A stretch of 64,000 bases of DNA from the NCBI RefSeq assembly GCF_016907695.1, contig NZ_JAFBCK010000001.1:7304001-7368000 (forward strand). The letters run 5' to 3'. This DNA is from Actinokineospora baliensis (GTDB lineage Bacteria; Actinomycetota; Actinomycetes; Mycobacteriales; Pseudonocardiaceae). Positions 55,734 to 64,000 of this stretch are shown here, one piece after another; position 1 is the first letter of the stretch, and each line of letters begins with the position of its first letter. The translations under genes were made by a program, and so were the position numbers. The notes under the pieces were generated by a model. That model made no database searches, had not been told where the DNA came from, and was given only the letters and a program-made list of their open reading frames with translations.

Positions 55734-56501
55734 CTATTCGCCGCTATATTTCGCGCGCAGCGCGGCCTCTACGGCGTCGTCGTCGACTGTTTCGGCCTCT
55801 TCGAGCTCCTTCTGCCGGAGCTGGGCCTTGCGCACCGCCCACACCGTGACGACCAGGGCGATCGCGAACAGCGGGTAGCCCATGGCCAGGCGGGCGAAGG
55901 CGAGCCAGCCGGTGAGGTCCTCGTCGTAGAGCCACTTCTGGACGATGAACCGGGCCGCGAAGATCAGCACGAAGGTGGCCGTGGCCAGGTCGTAGGCGAA
56001 GACCGACTTCCTGTCCTTGCGCCAGCCCTGCCCGTGCCCGTTCAGCCCGGACCAGATGACGCCGACCAGCGGCCACCGGAACAGGATGGACAGCGCGAAC
56101 ACGCCGCCGTAGACCAGGCTGGTCCAGATCCCGAAGAGGAAGAAGCCCTTCGCGGAGCCGGTCTGGTAGGCGATGAACGCGGCGATGCCGACCCCGAAGA
56201 ACCCGGAGATCGCGGGCTGCAGCGGCTCCTTGCGGACCACCCGGATGACGGTGATCAGCACGGCGCTGCCCAGCGCGCTCCAGATGCCGACGGTGAGCCC
56301 GCCCAGCGCGTTGGCCAGCACGAACACCAGGACCGGCACCGACGAGTAGATCAGGCCGCTGATGCCGCCCATCTGCTCCAGCAGCGTCTGCTCCTGGGGC
56401 TCGGGCTGCTGGGGGTCGGTGCCCGACGGGCCTGGCTCGGTGGTCTCGTCACGGCGGTCGGGGTCGCCCGACCCGTTGACATGCGCGGCCGGGTTGGTCA
56501 T
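55734..56501 (-). CDS. DUF3159 membrane protein
   Basis: 255 residues. An N-terminal charged region (about 1-45, with Glu/Pro/Gln repeats) is followed by about six hydrophobic segments (VLVFVLANALGGLTVGIW, LITVIRVVRKEP, GFFGVGIAAFIAYQTG). Function unknown; conserved and found at this place in actinobacteria (Rv2693c by memory). Confidence 0.85.
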   Translation of the reverse strand: MTNPAAHVNGSGDPDRRDETTEPGPSGTDPQQPEPQEQTLLEQMGGISGLIYSSVPVLVFVLANALGGLTVGIWSALGSAVLITVIRVVRKEPLQPAISGFFGVGIAAFIAYQTGSAKGFFLFGIWTSLVYGGVFALSILFRWPLVGVIWSGLNGHGQGWRKDRKSVFAYDLATATFVLIFAARFIVQKWLYDEDLTGWLAFARLAMGYPLFAIALVVTVWAVRKAQLRQKELEEAETVDDDAVEAALRAKYSGE

Positions 56502-56514
56502 GGCACCGGTTTCG

Positions 56515-56895
56515 TCAGGGAGCCGTGGTCTGCAGCTCGTAGTACGGGTTGTAGAGCACCTTGCGCCCGTCCCTGACCGCGATCCTGCCCTGGGCCTTGA
56601 CGGTCCGGCCAGGCTCGATGCCCGGGATACGGCGGCGCCCGAGCCACACTAGTGTCACGCCCTCGGTCCCGTCGAACAGCTCCGCCTCCAGCGTGGCGGC
56701 CGCGTCGCGCGGGCACAGCTCCACGGTGCGTAACCTGCCGAAGACCGTGACCTCTTCACCCGACCGGCAGTCACAGGCCCGCCGCGCGCCCTGGGCCTCG
56801 GCGTGCGTGGACAGGTCGTCCGCGTCGAGCTGGTCCACGTCGGTCGTGAGCCGCTTGACGAGACGGTGCCAGTAGCCGTCCCCCTTGGTGCCCAT
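56515..56895 (-). CDS. OB-fold nucleic-acid-binding protein
   Basis: 126 residues from the ATG at MGTKGDGYWHRLVKRLTTDV. Its Cys-x-Cys (ACDCRSGEEVTVFGRLR) and the LEAELFDGTEGVTLVWLGRR, GRTVKAQGRIAVRDGRKVLY strands are typical of the small OB-fold. It likely binds single-stranded nucleic acid; a role is not visible here. It precedes DUF3159 on the same strand by 13 bases (Rv2694c-like by position). Confidence 0.85.
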   Translation of the reverse strand: MGTKGDGYWHRLVKRLTTDVDQLDADDLSTHAEAQGARRACDCRSGEEVTVFGRLRTVELCPRDAAATLEAELFDGTEGVTLVWLGRRRIPGIEPGRTVKAQGRIAVRDGRKVLYNPYYELQTTAP

Positions 56896-56993
56896 AGCGC
56901 AGTCTTCTCCCGTGAGGGGGCCGTCCCCGACGACAGCGGCCCATGCCGAATCAGCGTAACCGCGCCGGGTAGGCCCTGGACAAGGATCGAGGC

Positions 56994-57698
56994 GTGAGTG
57001 TGACCGAGCCGCCAACCGCGGTGCTGCTGCCCGGAACCGGGTCCGATGAGGTGTTCGTCCGGTCCGTTTTCGCCGGACCGCTGGCCGCCGTGGGCGTCGC
57101 GCTGCGCACCCCCCGCCCGCGACCGGGGAAAGACCTGGTCAAGGCCCACCTGGCGGCGTTGGACGCGACCGAGGGCCCGGTCCTCGTCGGCGGGATCTCG
57201 CTAGGCGCCCACCTGGGTGCCCTGTGGGCGGCGGCCAACCCCGACCGGTGCGCGGGCCTACTACTGGCCCTACCCGCCTGGACCGGCGACAGCGCGGGCG
57301 CGCCCGCCGCCCTTGCCGCCCGCCACAGCGCCGCTGACGTGCGCTCCAGGGGCCTGGAAGCGGCTTTGAGCACCGCAGTCACAGGCGTCGCGCCGTGGCT
57401 GGCCGCGGAACTGACCCGAGCCTGGCGCGGCTACGGCCCGGCTCTCGCCGACTCCCTGGAGGCCGCCGCCGACCACCCGGGACCGGCGCAGGCGGACCTG
57501 ACCAGCCTCACCGTCCCCGCAGGCGTGGCGAGCTGCACCGACGACCCAATTCACCCGATCGAGACCGCCCAGGCGTGGGCGGAGGCCCTCCCCCGAGCAC
57601 ACCTGGGCACGACGTCCCTGTCCGCCATGAGCACGGACGTCGAGGCCCTTGGCCGGGCCACGGTCCTCGCCTGGCTGCGGGCCCGCTTCGAGCGCTGA
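56994..57698 (+). CDS. alpha/beta-hydrolase fold protein
   Basis: 234 residues from GTG; a second GTG two codons later is possible. The nucleophile elbow is VGGISLGAHLGAL (Ser about 70), the Asp is in VASCTDDPIHPIE, and the His, if any, is near the end. It resembles small hydrolase-like proteins of the Rv2695 position. The substrate is unknown. Confidence 0.8.
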   Translation: MSVTEPPTAVLLPGTGSDEVFVRSVFAGPLAAVGVALRTPRPRPGKDLVKAHLAALDATEGPVLVGGISLGAHLGALWAAANPDRCAGLLLALPAWTGDSAGAPAALAARHSAADVRSRGLEAALSTAVTGVAPWLAAELTRAWRGYGPALADSLEAAADHPGPAQADLTSLTVPAGVASCTDDPIHPIETAQAWAEALPRAHLGTTSLSAMSTDVEALGRATVLAWLRARFER

Positions 57699-57704
57699 CC
57701 GCCC

Positions 57705-57727
57705 GAGGCCCGGTCAGACCGGGCCTC
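57705..57727 (+). terminator. 10-bp hairpin after the hydrolase gene
   Basis: Arms GAGGCCCGGT and complement with a 3-base loop lie 7 bases after the stop codon. It is a weaker hairpin than most in the window. Confidence 0.65.
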
Positions 57728-57981
57728 TGGGGCGGCTGACACACGCGGCCACGCACCGCCCGGGCGTTGCCAGGCTGTGAGCCCGCCTTGCGCGGTGCCC
57801 TGAGGTCGCCGGAGCCCGTGGCTCGCCATTCGGGCTGCTAGGCCGGGATACGGAACGCCGGGTGGCCAGCACGTCCGGCCACTCCGCACCCCGTGTTGAG
57901 CAGGCTGCGAGGGCAGCTTCAACGCCCTGCGGCTGGCCCGTCCCGCCCACGCCAGGCGTCCGGGCTGAAGGCCCGCGTCAA
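57728..57981. other. 254-base gap without a gene
   Basis: Frames in both directions are shadow-like (Arg, Pro, Gly). No ribosome sites or conserved motif seen. The gap lies between two convergent hairpins. Confidence 0.5.
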
Positions 57982-58023
57982 GTGGTGAACCCCGGTGGCC
58001 GCGCGGCCACCGGGGTTCACCAC
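57982..58023 (-). terminator. 21-bp perfect palindrome after the DUF3710 gene
   Basis: Two perfect 21-base arms (beginning GTGGTGAACCCCGGTGGCC) meet with no spacer directly after the DUF3710 stop. This is a very strong cruciform/terminator, longer than others in the window. Confidence 0.88.
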
Positions 58024-58659
58024 TCACTGCTCGGGCTGCTGCGAGGCGATGTGTTCGGCGATCGCCTTGGGGAGGTCGATCTGCAGGGGGGTCCGCACCG
58101 GCATCGGCTGCGGGCCGCGGACCACCACCGTGTTGCGGACCAGCTCGCGCAGCGCCTCCGCGCTCGTGTCGGCCAGTTCCGGGGGACCCGCCACGACGCC
58201 GCGGAGCATCCAGCGGGGGCCGTCGACGCCGACGAAGCGGAGGGTCATCTCGCCGAGGGAGGCGCTCAGTTCCTGGCCCCAGTCACCGGCGTGGCTGCGG
58301 ACCGTGGCGCCGTCGCCGCGCAGTTGTTCGGCCAGTTCGCCGCACACCTCCCGCCACAGCCCGCCGGAGCGGGGGGCGGCGTAGGCGTTGAGGGTGACCT
58401 GGCCGACCGGGGTGAGCACGTGCACCGCGCGCACCGAGCCGGAGGGGTCCATCTCGACCTGCAGCTGGGCGCCGTCGGGCACCGGGATGCGCACCGACCC
58501 CAGGTCCAGCCTGGGGAAGTCGTCGTCAGCGGCGTCGGCCTCGTCGTAGGGGCCGTCCGGTGCGTCGACCGGGACCGGTAGGTCGTCGTCATCGCCGGTG
58601 ATGGCGCCGACCTCGATGTCCTCGTCGCGCCCGCGTCTGCCGCGCCCGAACAGTGCCAC
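58024..58659 (-). CDS. DUF3710 domain protein
   Basis: 211 residues from GTG ([20 protein letters not shown]). Acidic N-terminus, then a globular part (LGSVRIPVPDGAQLQVEMDP, LRFVGVDGPRWMLRGVVAGP, GPQPMPVRTPLQIDLPKAIA). It overlaps dut by one base. Actinobacteria-specific; function unknown. The position matches Rv2696c. Confidence 0.88.
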   Translation of the reverse strand: MALFGRGRRGRDEDIEVGAITGDDDDLPVPVDAPDGPYDEADAADDDFPRLDLGSVRIPVPDGAQLQVEMDPSGSVRAVHVLTPVGQVTLNAYAAPRSGGLWREVCGELAEQLRGDGATVRSHAGDWGQELSASLGEMTLRFVGVDGPRWMLRGVVAGPPELADTSAEALRELVRNTVVVRGPQPMPVRTPLQIDLPKAIAEHIASQQPEQ

Positions 58660-59147
58660 TACTCCTCCGTCGCGTTTCCCGACCCCGCCGAACCGGTGAG
58701 CACCACGTGCCCCCCGGTCGACCCGTACCCGCCGTCACCGCGCTCGGACCCGCCGAGCTCGGCCACCTCGCGGAACACCGCGTGCTCGACCCGCTGGAGC
58801 ACCAGCTGCGCGATCCGGTCGCCCCGGCGCAGCGCGATGGTCTCGCGCGGGTCGTGGTTGATCAAACAGACTTTGATCTCGCCGCGGTAGCCCGCGTCGA
58901 TGGTGCCCGGCGTGTTGACCACGCTCAGCCCCAGCCGGGCGGCCAGGCCGGAGCGCGGGTGCACGAACCCGGCGTACCCGTCCGGGAGCGCGATCGCGAT
59001 ACCGGTCCCGACGAGCACCCGCTCGCCGGGCGGGATGACCACGTCGGACGTGGTCACCAGATCCGCCCCGGCGTCACCCGGCCTGGCGTAGGCCGGGATG
59101 GGGACGCCGGGGTCCAACCGGGTGAGCAGGACCTCCACGCTGGGCAC
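58659..59147 (-). CDS. dut: deoxyuridine 5'-triphosphate nucleotidohydrolase
   Basis: 162 residues. dUTPase motifs in order: PGDAGADL (about 23), [20 protein letters not shown] (motifs 2-3, catalytic Asp about 84 in [10 protein letters not shown]), [15 protein letters not shown], and [14 protein letters not shown] at the C-terminus. It hydrolyses dUTP to dUMP, keeping uracil out of DNA. GTG start. Confidence 0.96.
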   Translation of the reverse strand: MPSVEVLLTRLDPGVPIPAYARPGDAGADLVTTSDVVIPPGERVLVGTGIAIALPDGYAGFVHPRSGLAARLGLSVVNTPGTIDAGYRGEIKVCLINHDPRETIALRRGDRIAQLVLQRVEHAVFREVAELGGSERGDGGYGSTGGHVVLTGSAGSGNATEE

Positions 59148-59171
59148 GAGCGGCGAGACTACCCTGGGCCC

Positions 59172-59693
59172 GTGACCGACACCTCAGGCACGGCCGCGCG
59201 GGCGCGCGCCACCTACCGCGAGCGCCTGTACGTGACCTGGTACTGGTGGCCGCTGCCGCTGGTCGCGGCCGGGCTGCTGGCCGCGGAGATCCACATGGGG
59301 TACCCCGGGGTGCGGGCGTGGCTGCCGTACGTGGTGATCCTGCCGCTGACGCTGCTGCTGGTCCTGCGCGCGGGCGCGACCAGGGTCGCGGTGGTCGACG
59401 GGGAGCTGTGGGTGGCCGACGCGCACCTGCCGCTGGAGTTCGCGGGCGAGGTCGAGGTGTTCGGCGCCGACCCCGGCCAGTGGGGCGGGCAGGCCGCGGC
59501 CAAGCGCAAGGTGCTCGGCCCGAACCTGGACCCGGCCGCGTTCCTGCTGCACCGCGGCTGGGTGCGCCCGCTGGTGCGCGTCCAGGTGACCGATCCCGAC
59601 GACCCGACGCCGTACTGGGTGTTCAGCACCCGGCACCCGCACCGGCTCGCCGAGGTCATCGAGAACGCGCGGACCACGGCGGAGCGCGGCTAG
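59172..59693 (+). CDS. DUF3093 membrane protein
   Basis: 173 residues from GTG. Two membrane spans near residues 20-65 ([38 protein letters not shown]). The cytoplasmic part begins [20 protein letters not shown] and has a conserved [17 protein letters not shown] near the end. Unknown function (Rv2698-like). Divergent from dut by 24 bases. Confidence 0.87.
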   Translation: MTDTSGTAARARATYRERLYVTWYWWPLPLVAAGLLAAEIHMGYPGVRAWLPYVVILPLTLLLVLRAGATRVAVVDGELWVADAHLPLEFAGEVEVFGADPGQWGGQAAAKRKVLGPNLDPAAFLLHRGWVRPLVRVQVTDPDDPTPYWVFSTRHPHRLAEVIENARTTAERG

Positions 59694-59712
59694 AACCGGC
59701 TGCGGGTACAGC

Positions 59713-59749
59713 AACAGCCGGGTGCCCTCGGTTGGGCTACCCGGCTGTT
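59713..59749. terminator. 11-bp hairpin between DUF3093 and DUF4193 genes
   Basis: Arms AACAGCCGGGT and complement with a 15-base loop, 19 bases after the DUF3093 stop. A second shorter hairpin (CCCCCGGC/GCCGGGGG, 59764-59794) follows just before the DUF4193 stop. Confidence 0.75.
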
Positions 59750-59801
59750 CCCCAGCCCTGGCTCCCCCGGCGTCGCGGCAGGCTCTGCCGGGGGTCGAGC
59801 C

Positions 59802-60110
59802 TCACGCGCAGTCGCGGCAGACGAACACGCCGTTGTTGGCCTCGGCCAACCTGCTGCGGTGGTGCACCAAGAAGCACTTGGAACAGGTGAACTCGTCAGC
59901 CTGCTTGGGCACAACGCGCACGGTGAGGTCCTCGCCGGACAGCGCCGAGAGGTCCGCACCGGGCAGTTCGAAGCTCTCCGCGGTGTCGGTCTCGTCGACG
60001 TCGACCACCCCGGACTGGTTCTCGTTGCGGCGCGCCTTGAGCTCCTCGAGGGAGTCCTCGGCCAGATCGTCGGCCTCGCTGCGCCGTGGTGCGTCGTAGT
60101 CGGTCGCCAT
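59802..60110 (-). CDS. DUF4193 zinc-ribbon protein
   Basis: 102 residues. An acidic N-terminus (MATDYDAPRRSEADDLAEDS) is followed by FTCSKCFLVHHRSRLA and VFVCRDCA, which make a Cys4 zinc ribbon. It is abundant in actinobacteria and of unknown function (Rv2699c-like); the ribbon suggests protein or RNA contacts. Confidence 0.9.
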   Translation of the reverse strand: MATDYDAPRRSEADDLAEDSLEELKARRNENQSGVVDVDETDTAESFELPGADLSALSGEDLTVRVVPKQADEFTCSKCFLVHHRSRLAEANNGVFVCRDCA

Positions 60111-60596
60111 CTATTTCACCCCTGCGGTCCTTCAGGATGTGGGTCGTGCCGCTGGACAACGTTCCAGCGCCCCGGTTTGTGCCCGCCACCCGAGTGACGG
60201 AGGTCTCGCAGGCCGCGTCAGGTCCGCGGGCCCGTCGGAATCGATTCCGCGGGGTGTCTTCAGCGACTGGAGCGGGCAGAGGGTAGCCCATGGCGCGCCG
60301 CGGTGCGCACAGCGTCACCCCCCCTGGGGGTGTCGCCGGAGGTGACGCGGTGCGCCCGGCGTGTCGCGGACCGGGCGAACCGCCTTGCCCAACGCCGTCA
60401 CGCCGTGGTGCGATGCCCTCGGGTGACGAGGCGCCAGCGGGTGGTGGCGCCCGGTACACCGGCCGCACCGGCGGGTCCGTGCTGCGACCCGCGCCGAAAC
60501 GAATAGGCTCACAGCGACGACTCACGGCCCAGGTGTGCGACCGGGGTCCGGTGTCCAGGGGGTGGGGGCCATGGGGTCCGTAGGGAGGGTCAGCGC
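60111..60596. other. 486-base gap holding the divergent promoters of DUF4193 and cei
   Basis: No convincing small gene; frames have shadow composition. The region must hold the divergent promoters. No hairpin or obvious palindrome was found. Base composition is as in neighbouring genes. Confidence 0.5.
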
Positions 60597-61286
60597 GTGT
60601 CGACCGGCGGTCTGAGGACGCAGCGCTACCGCAGGCGGCGGCCACTGCCCGCCGTGGTCCTGATGGCCGTCCTCGGCCTCGTCGCGGGCATCGTGTGGCT
60701 CCGCGTCATCCAGACCGACGGCGCCGTCACCACGGCCAAGGCGTGCGACCCGCCACCGGCCACCGTGCCGGTCGAAGGCCAGCCGCAGCCCACCCTGGGC
60801 CAGCAGCTGCCCACCGACGCGCTCGACCGCACCGCACCGAGCCCCGCCGCGGGCGGCCTGGTCCGGGTCGTCAACGCCAGCGGCCAGAACCGGTTGGCGG
60901 GCGCGGTCACCGAGGCGCTGCGCGACCTGGGATTCACCCAGATCGGCGAACCCGGCAACGACCCGCTCTACCCCAACGGCTCCCTCGGCTGCCGCGCCCA
61001 GATCCGCTTCGGCCAACAGGGCATGGGCGTCGCCAGGACGCTGAGCCTGGTCGACCCCTGCGCCGAACTCGTCCGCGACGAACGCCAGGACGCGACGGTG
61101 GACCTGGCCCTGGGGAAGAAGTTCGACCACCTGCAGCCGACCCCTGCGGCGCGGCGGGTGTTGGAGGTGCTGGCGGAGTGGGCGCAGACCAACCCGGGCA
61201 CGGAGGGCGGGCTGCAGAACGACGGGTCCAGCGCGGCGCCGGTGGACCAGTCGCTGGTGGACGCGGCTCGGTCTGAGGGCTGCTGA
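60597..61286 (+). CDS. cei: envelope integrity protein Cei (LytR C-terminal domain)
   Basis: 229 residues from GTG. A basic N-terminus (RTQRYRRRRP) and a single membrane span (AVVLMAVLGLVAGIVWL) are followed by an external LytR_C domain: GGLVRVVNASGQNRLAGAVT, then ALRDLGFTQIGEPG. Cei supports cell-envelope integrity in mycobacteria (family and position knowledge: Rv2700). The Cys in KACDPPPAT, and the late Cys in CAELV, may form a disulfide. Confidence 0.88.
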   Translation: MSTGGLRTQRYRRRRPLPAVVLMAVLGLVAGIVWLRVIQTDGAVTTAKACDPPPATVPVEGQPQPTLGQQLPTDALDRTAPSPAAGGLVRVVNASGQNRLAGAVTEALRDLGFTQIGEPGNDPLYPNGSLGCRAQIRFGQQGMGVARTLSLVDPCAELVRDERQDATVDLALGKKFDHLQPTPAARRVLEVLAEWAQTNPGTEGGLQNDGSSAAPVDQSLVDAARSEGC

Positions 61287-61445
61287 CGCTCAAGCGTCCG
61301 GAATTGTCGGGGTGCCTCGATAGGCTTTGTATCGGGGGCTCTTGCGGCGGTTGATCATGCTGGGGCAAGGGACTAGGGCCTCCGCCTTCGGCTTCGGGGA
61401 GCGGCTCGCCTGCGGCATTGCACTGGATCCGCGATTTGAGTGCAG

Positions 61446-61592
61446 GCTCGATGTGGTGGACCTGTTTTGTGCGGGGCCCCTACGACGCCCGTGGCAGGAC
61501 CGCAAAAGCCGGGGCCGAAAAGCGTGGCCCTGTCCGCGCTGAAACGCTACGGACGCCGCTCCCCCACACAAAACAGGTCCACCCCATCGAGC
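61446..61592. repeat. 147-base element with 31-base inverted ends
   Basis: The left arm GCTCGATGTGGTGGACCTGT (continuing TTTGTGCGGGG) and the right arm read inward differ at 2 of 31 positions. The 85-base middle (61477-61561) is GC-rich and has no frame. It may be a miniature inverted-repeat element or a very large hairpin acting as a terminator for the convergent cei and suhB genes. It is AT-richer in the arms (CTGTTTTGTG) than its neighbourhood. Confidence 0.75.
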
Positions 61593-61597
61593 AGTTG

Positions 61598-61760
61598 GCA
61601 CCAGCGACTCCGAGTGTCCAGTGGTCGGGCTGGCGGGGCTGACTCGGCGGGTTGGGTTGGCGGGGCTGACTCGGGTGGGCTGAGTTTGGGTGGGCTGGCT
61701 CGGTGGGTTGGGCTGGCACCGGCTGTTCCGAGTGTCCAGTGGTTGGTAGTGCGGCTGGGG
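61598..61760. repeat. G-rich imperfect tandem and direct repeats
   Basis: Units like GGCTGACTCGG(C/T)GGGTTGGG recur several times. A direct repeat CCGAGTGTCCAGTGGT occurs near 61609 and again near 61726. The stretch is G-rich with runs of 2-4 G and no reading frame; it lies next to suhB's end. Confidence 0.6.
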
Positions 61761-61781
61761 CGGGCGGGGCTGGCCGGGGGG

Positions 61782-62585
61782 CTAGAAGGAACCCATGCCT
61801 GCGTCCATGAGGGCCACTCGGAGTGGGGCGGCGATGGTGGGGGTCACGGCGTAGATGGCGTCCACTCCCAGGCCGACGGCTTCGCCGGGCAGTTCGATGT
61901 GGGCGCCTGCTTCTGCTGCGATCAGGGCTCCTGCTGCCCAGTCCCAGCGGGATAGGCCGCGTTCGCAATAGGCGTCCACCCAGCCTGCTGCCACCGCGCA
62001 GAGGTCTAGGGCCGCTGAGCCGCTGCGGCGGATGTCTCGGACTTTGCCGAGGACTTTGGCTATGGCTGTTGCCTGGGCGCGGCGGCGGGGGGCTGAGTAG
62101 GAGAAGCCGGTGGCCAGTAGGGCTACCGAGAGGTCCGCGGGGGTGGAGACGCTGAGGCGGGTGTTGTTGAGCCAGGCTCCTTCGCCTTGGGCTGCCCACC
62201 AGGTTCGGCCGGATTCGGGTTCGACGACGGCGCCCGCTACGGACACTCCGTCCACCTGGGCGGCTATCGAGATCGCGTACCAGGGATAGCCGTAGAGGTA
62301 GTTCACGGTTCCGTCGATGGGGTCGACGACCCAGGTGATTCCGGGACCGGGGGTGCCGCCCGCTTCCTCGCCCAGTACCGCGTCGCCGGGGCGGAGTTCG
62401 GCGAGGCGGTCGCGGATCAGCTCCTCGGCGGCCTTGTCGGCGGCGGTGACCACGTCGGTGCTGGTGGTCTTGGTGTCGACGGCGGTGATGGCGGTGGGGC
62501 GGGTGGTGTGGACGAGGTGGGCGGCTTCGGTGGCGATGGACACCGCGATCTCGGCTAGGTCACGCACCCGGCTATCCGACCACAT
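61782..62585 (-). CDS. suhB: inositol monophosphatase family protein
   Basis: 267 residues. The lithium-sensitive phosphatase motifs are GEEAG (about 73), WVVDPIDGTVNYLYGYP (Asp88 and Asp91) and RWDWAAGALIAAEAG (Asp about 216). It dephosphorylates inositol-1-phosphate or related sugars; in actinobacteria inositol feeds mycothiol and phosphatidylinositol. It is divergent from ppgK by 56 bases. Confidence 0.92.
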   Translation of the reverse strand: MWSDSRVRDLAEIAVSIATEAAHLVHTTRPTAITAVDTKTTSTDVVTAADKAAEELIRDRLAELRPGDAVLGEEAGGTPGPGITWVVDPIDGTVNYLYGYPWYAISIAAQVDGVSVAGAVVEPESGRTWWAAQGEGAWLNNTRLSVSTPADLSVALLATGFSYSAPRRRAQATAIAKVLGKVRDIRRSGSAALDLCAVAAGWVDAYCERGLSRWDWAAGALIAAEAGAHIELPGEAVGLGVDAIYAVTPTIAAPLRVALMDAGMGSF

Positions 62586-62641
62586 CAGCTGACCGGCGGC
62601 TAATGTCTGGGGCCACGGACTGAATCGAGGGAGGACCGGGG

Positions 62642-63403
62642 ATGGGCGCAGCCCGCGGTTTCGGCGTGGACATCGGCGGATCGGGCATCAAGGGGTGCGA
62701 GGTCGACCTGGAGGCGGGCGCGCTGGCGGGCGAACGGCTGCGCATCCCCACGCCGTCGCCGTCGAGCCCGGAGGCGGTCGCCGACGTCGTGGCCGAGATC
62801 GTGGAGCGGTTCGGGTGGAGCGGGCCGCTGGGGGTGACGCTGCCCGCGGTGGTCAAGCGCGGGGTGGCGCACTCGGCGGCCAACATCGACAAGGCCTGGA
62901 TCGGGACCGACGCCGCCGCGCTGTTCGCCAAGCGGCTGGGGCGGCCGCAGGGCGATGTCGTGGTCCTCAACGACGCCGATGCGGCCGGGATCGCCGAGAT
63001 CAACTACGGCAGGACCGACGACCGCGAGGGGGTGGTCGTGCTGCTGACCTTCGGCACCGGGATCGGCAGCGCGCTGTTCCTCGACGGCCAGCTCGTGCCC
63101 AACACCGAGTTCGGGCACCTCGAGATCGACGGGCACGACGCCGAGACCAGGGCGGCGGCCTCGGTCAAGGAGGAAGAGGACCTGTCATGGGAGGACTGGG
63201 CGCGCCGGGTCAGCCGCTACATCACCGGCCTGGAGAACCTGATCTGGCCCGATCTGATCATCGCGGGTGGCGGGGTCAGCAAGAAGGCCGACAAGTGGCT
63301 GCCGCTGCTGGACGTGCGCACCAAGGTGGTGCCCGCGCAGCTGCGCAACGACGCCGGGATCGTGGGCGCCGCGGTGGCCGCGCGCCAGGTCACCGGGGCC
63401 TGA
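62642..63403 (+). CDS. ppgK: polyphosphate glucokinase
   Basis: 253 residues. ROK-family phosphate-binding motif is [15 protein letters not shown]; further sites are [17 protein letters not shown], and [15 protein letters not shown]. It phosphorylates glucose with polyphosphate or ATP. It lies between suhB and sigA, as in mycobacteria. Confidence 0.94.
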   Translation: MGAARGFGVDIGGSGIKGCEVDLEAGALAGERLRIPTPSPSSPEAVADVVAEIVERFGWSGPLGVTLPAVVKRGVAHSAANIDKAWIGTDAAALFAKRLGRPQGDVVVLNDADAAGIAEINYGRTDDREGVVVLLTFGTGIGSALFLDGQLVPNTEFGHLEIDGHDAETRAAASVKEEEDLSWEDWARRVSRYITGLENLIWPDLIIAGGGVSKKADKWLPLLDVRTKVVPAQLRNDAGIVGAAVAARQVTGA

Positions 63404-63471
63404 ACGACCCCGGACGGGTCTGATCCACCCATCGCGACCTTGGCGTTTCCCGGGAACACGCCGTACGTCGC

Positions 63472-63477
63472 TACAAT
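63472..63477 (+). promoter_or_regulatory. candidate -10 box upstream of sigA
   Basis: TACAAT lies about 110 bases before the sigA start in the region after ppgK. The -35 box is not clear; GTTTCC-like sequence about 21 bases upstream is poorly spaced. Treat it as a candidate only. Confidence 0.35.
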
Positions 63478-63586
63478 GGAACACGGCCCACGGCGGAACA
63501 AGCCCGAGGGCTCTCCCCCGAACTCCCGGCATCGGCCTGGTCGTACCCAGGCCGCGGCCGTGATGGACTGTTGTGAAAGGGCGTAC

Positions 63587-64000
63587 GTGGCAGCCGCACG
63601 AACCGCAACCCGACGCTCCACGGCGTCGGCCAGCGCCGCCAAGACGACCAAGGGCGCCGAGGACGAAGACCTGACCGGCGAGGCGAAGACGACGGCGAAG
63701 AAGCCCGCCGCCCGCGCACCGAAGAAGGCCGCCGCGGGCAAGGCCGCGCCGAAGAAGGGCGACGGGCCCGAGGGCGAAGAGCCGGAGGACCTGGAGAACC
63801 CCGACCTGTCCGACCTCGAGGAGGTCGAGGTCGAGCCGGTCGAGGAACCGGTCGAGGAGCCCGAGGAGAAGGACCCCAAGGAGTCCAAGGACGGCGACTT
63901 CGTCTGGGACGAGGAGGAGTCCGAGGCGCTGCGGCAGGCCCGCAAGGACGCCGAGCTCACCGCCTCCGCCGACTCGGTCCGCGCCTACCTCAAGCAGATC
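63587..64000 (+). CDS. sigA: principal RNA polymerase sigma factor (3' end cut by window edge)
   Basis: 138 residues visible, beginning at a GTG ([19 protein letters not shown]) after a GAAAGGG ribosome site. A Lys/Ala-rich then acidic N-terminal extension, typical of actinobacterial SigA/HrdB, ends with the region 1.2 start [12 protein letters not shown]. The assignment also follows from ppgK next door. An in-frame ATG eight codons earlier is possible. Confidence 0.92.
   Translation, partial: MAAARTATRRSTASASAAKTTKGAEDEDLTGEAKTTAKKPAARAPKKAAAGKAAPKKGDGPEGEEPEDLENPDLSDLEEVEVEPVEEPVEEPEEKDPKESKDGDFVWDEEESEALRQARKDAELTASADSVRAYLKQI

Overview
The window is high-GC DNA with dense genes, many GTG starts, 1-4 base stop/start overlaps and perfect GC hairpins between convergent genes. 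This is an actinobacterial chromosome. The gene content and order suggest the Pseudonocardiaceae (Actinokineospora / Saccharothrix-like), but the genus is inference. Both edges cut genes: an ABC-F ATPase at base 1 and the principal sigma factor sigA at base 64000.

Layout. (1) 1-12.6 kb is mixed housekeeping: ABC-F ATPase, PAP2 phosphatase, ZapE-type ATPase, RibD-like reductase, DinB-like protein, ATP-dependent ligase LigC, a TAP-like lipoprotein hydrolase whose nucleophile serine is replaced by glycine (followed by two decayed copies of its own 3' end), an EamA exporter, a LigD-type polymerase domain and a histidyl-tRNA synthetase. (2) 12.6-15.3 kb holds msrB and then a three-gene cassette: a TIGR04222-type membrane protein with a Gly/Cys-rich tail, a DUF692 (MNIO) enzyme with its metal ligands intact, and a coupled 111-residue protein. 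This is the best candidate for an undescribed peptide-modifying system. (3) 15.4-19.9 kb has a VOC protein and a large secreted subtilase. (4) 20-24.6 kb is a decay zone: a frameshifted HTH regulator, an eroded second copy of it, an internally deleted IS4-family element, then a CaiB/BaiF CoA-transferase. (5) 25-28.9 kb is the haem operon hemE-hemG-hemQ (coproporphyrin branch) and a divergent DUF3000 gene. (6) 29-36 kb has secreted and regulatory genes: a fasciclin lipoprotein, a GntR regulator with a divergent partner, an M14 carboxypeptidase, an M19 dipeptidase and an orphan LuxR-type response regulator. (7) 36-48.6 kb has RNase D, an F420-type reductase facing a TetR regulator across an array of palindromes, fadA-fadB, a shortened DUF72 gene coupled to an HNH gene, a two-component system, a class II aldolase and dxs. 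(8) 48.9-51.0 kb has a hypothetical gene and four tandem, translationally coupled, secreted four-cysteine paralogues. (9) 51-64 kb is a conserved block: RNA methyltransferase, APC permease, ceoB-ceoC (TrkA), DUF3159, OB-fold protein, hydrolase, DUF3710, dut, DUF3093, DUF4193, cei, suhB, ppgK, sigA.

From memory, haem genes - DUF3000 - RNase D - dxs - methyltransferase/permease/ceoBC - ... - sigA matches the order Rv2676c to Rv2703 in Mycobacterium tuberculosis. Against that backbone the four-paralogue array, the fad/TetR region and the 29-35 kb secreted/GntR region look like lineage-specific insertions.

Functionally, the window joins haem synthesis (hemE, hemG, hemQ), isoprenoid precursor supply (dxs), fatty-acid beta-oxidation (fadA, fadB), K+ uptake control (ceoB, ceoC), nucleotide hygiene (dut), DNA-end processing (LigC and a separate polymerase domain, with no Ku here), envelope maintenance (cei, M14/M19/S8 peptidases) and RNA processing (RNase D, RNA methyltransferase). 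No tRNA, rRNA or CRISPR array was seen.
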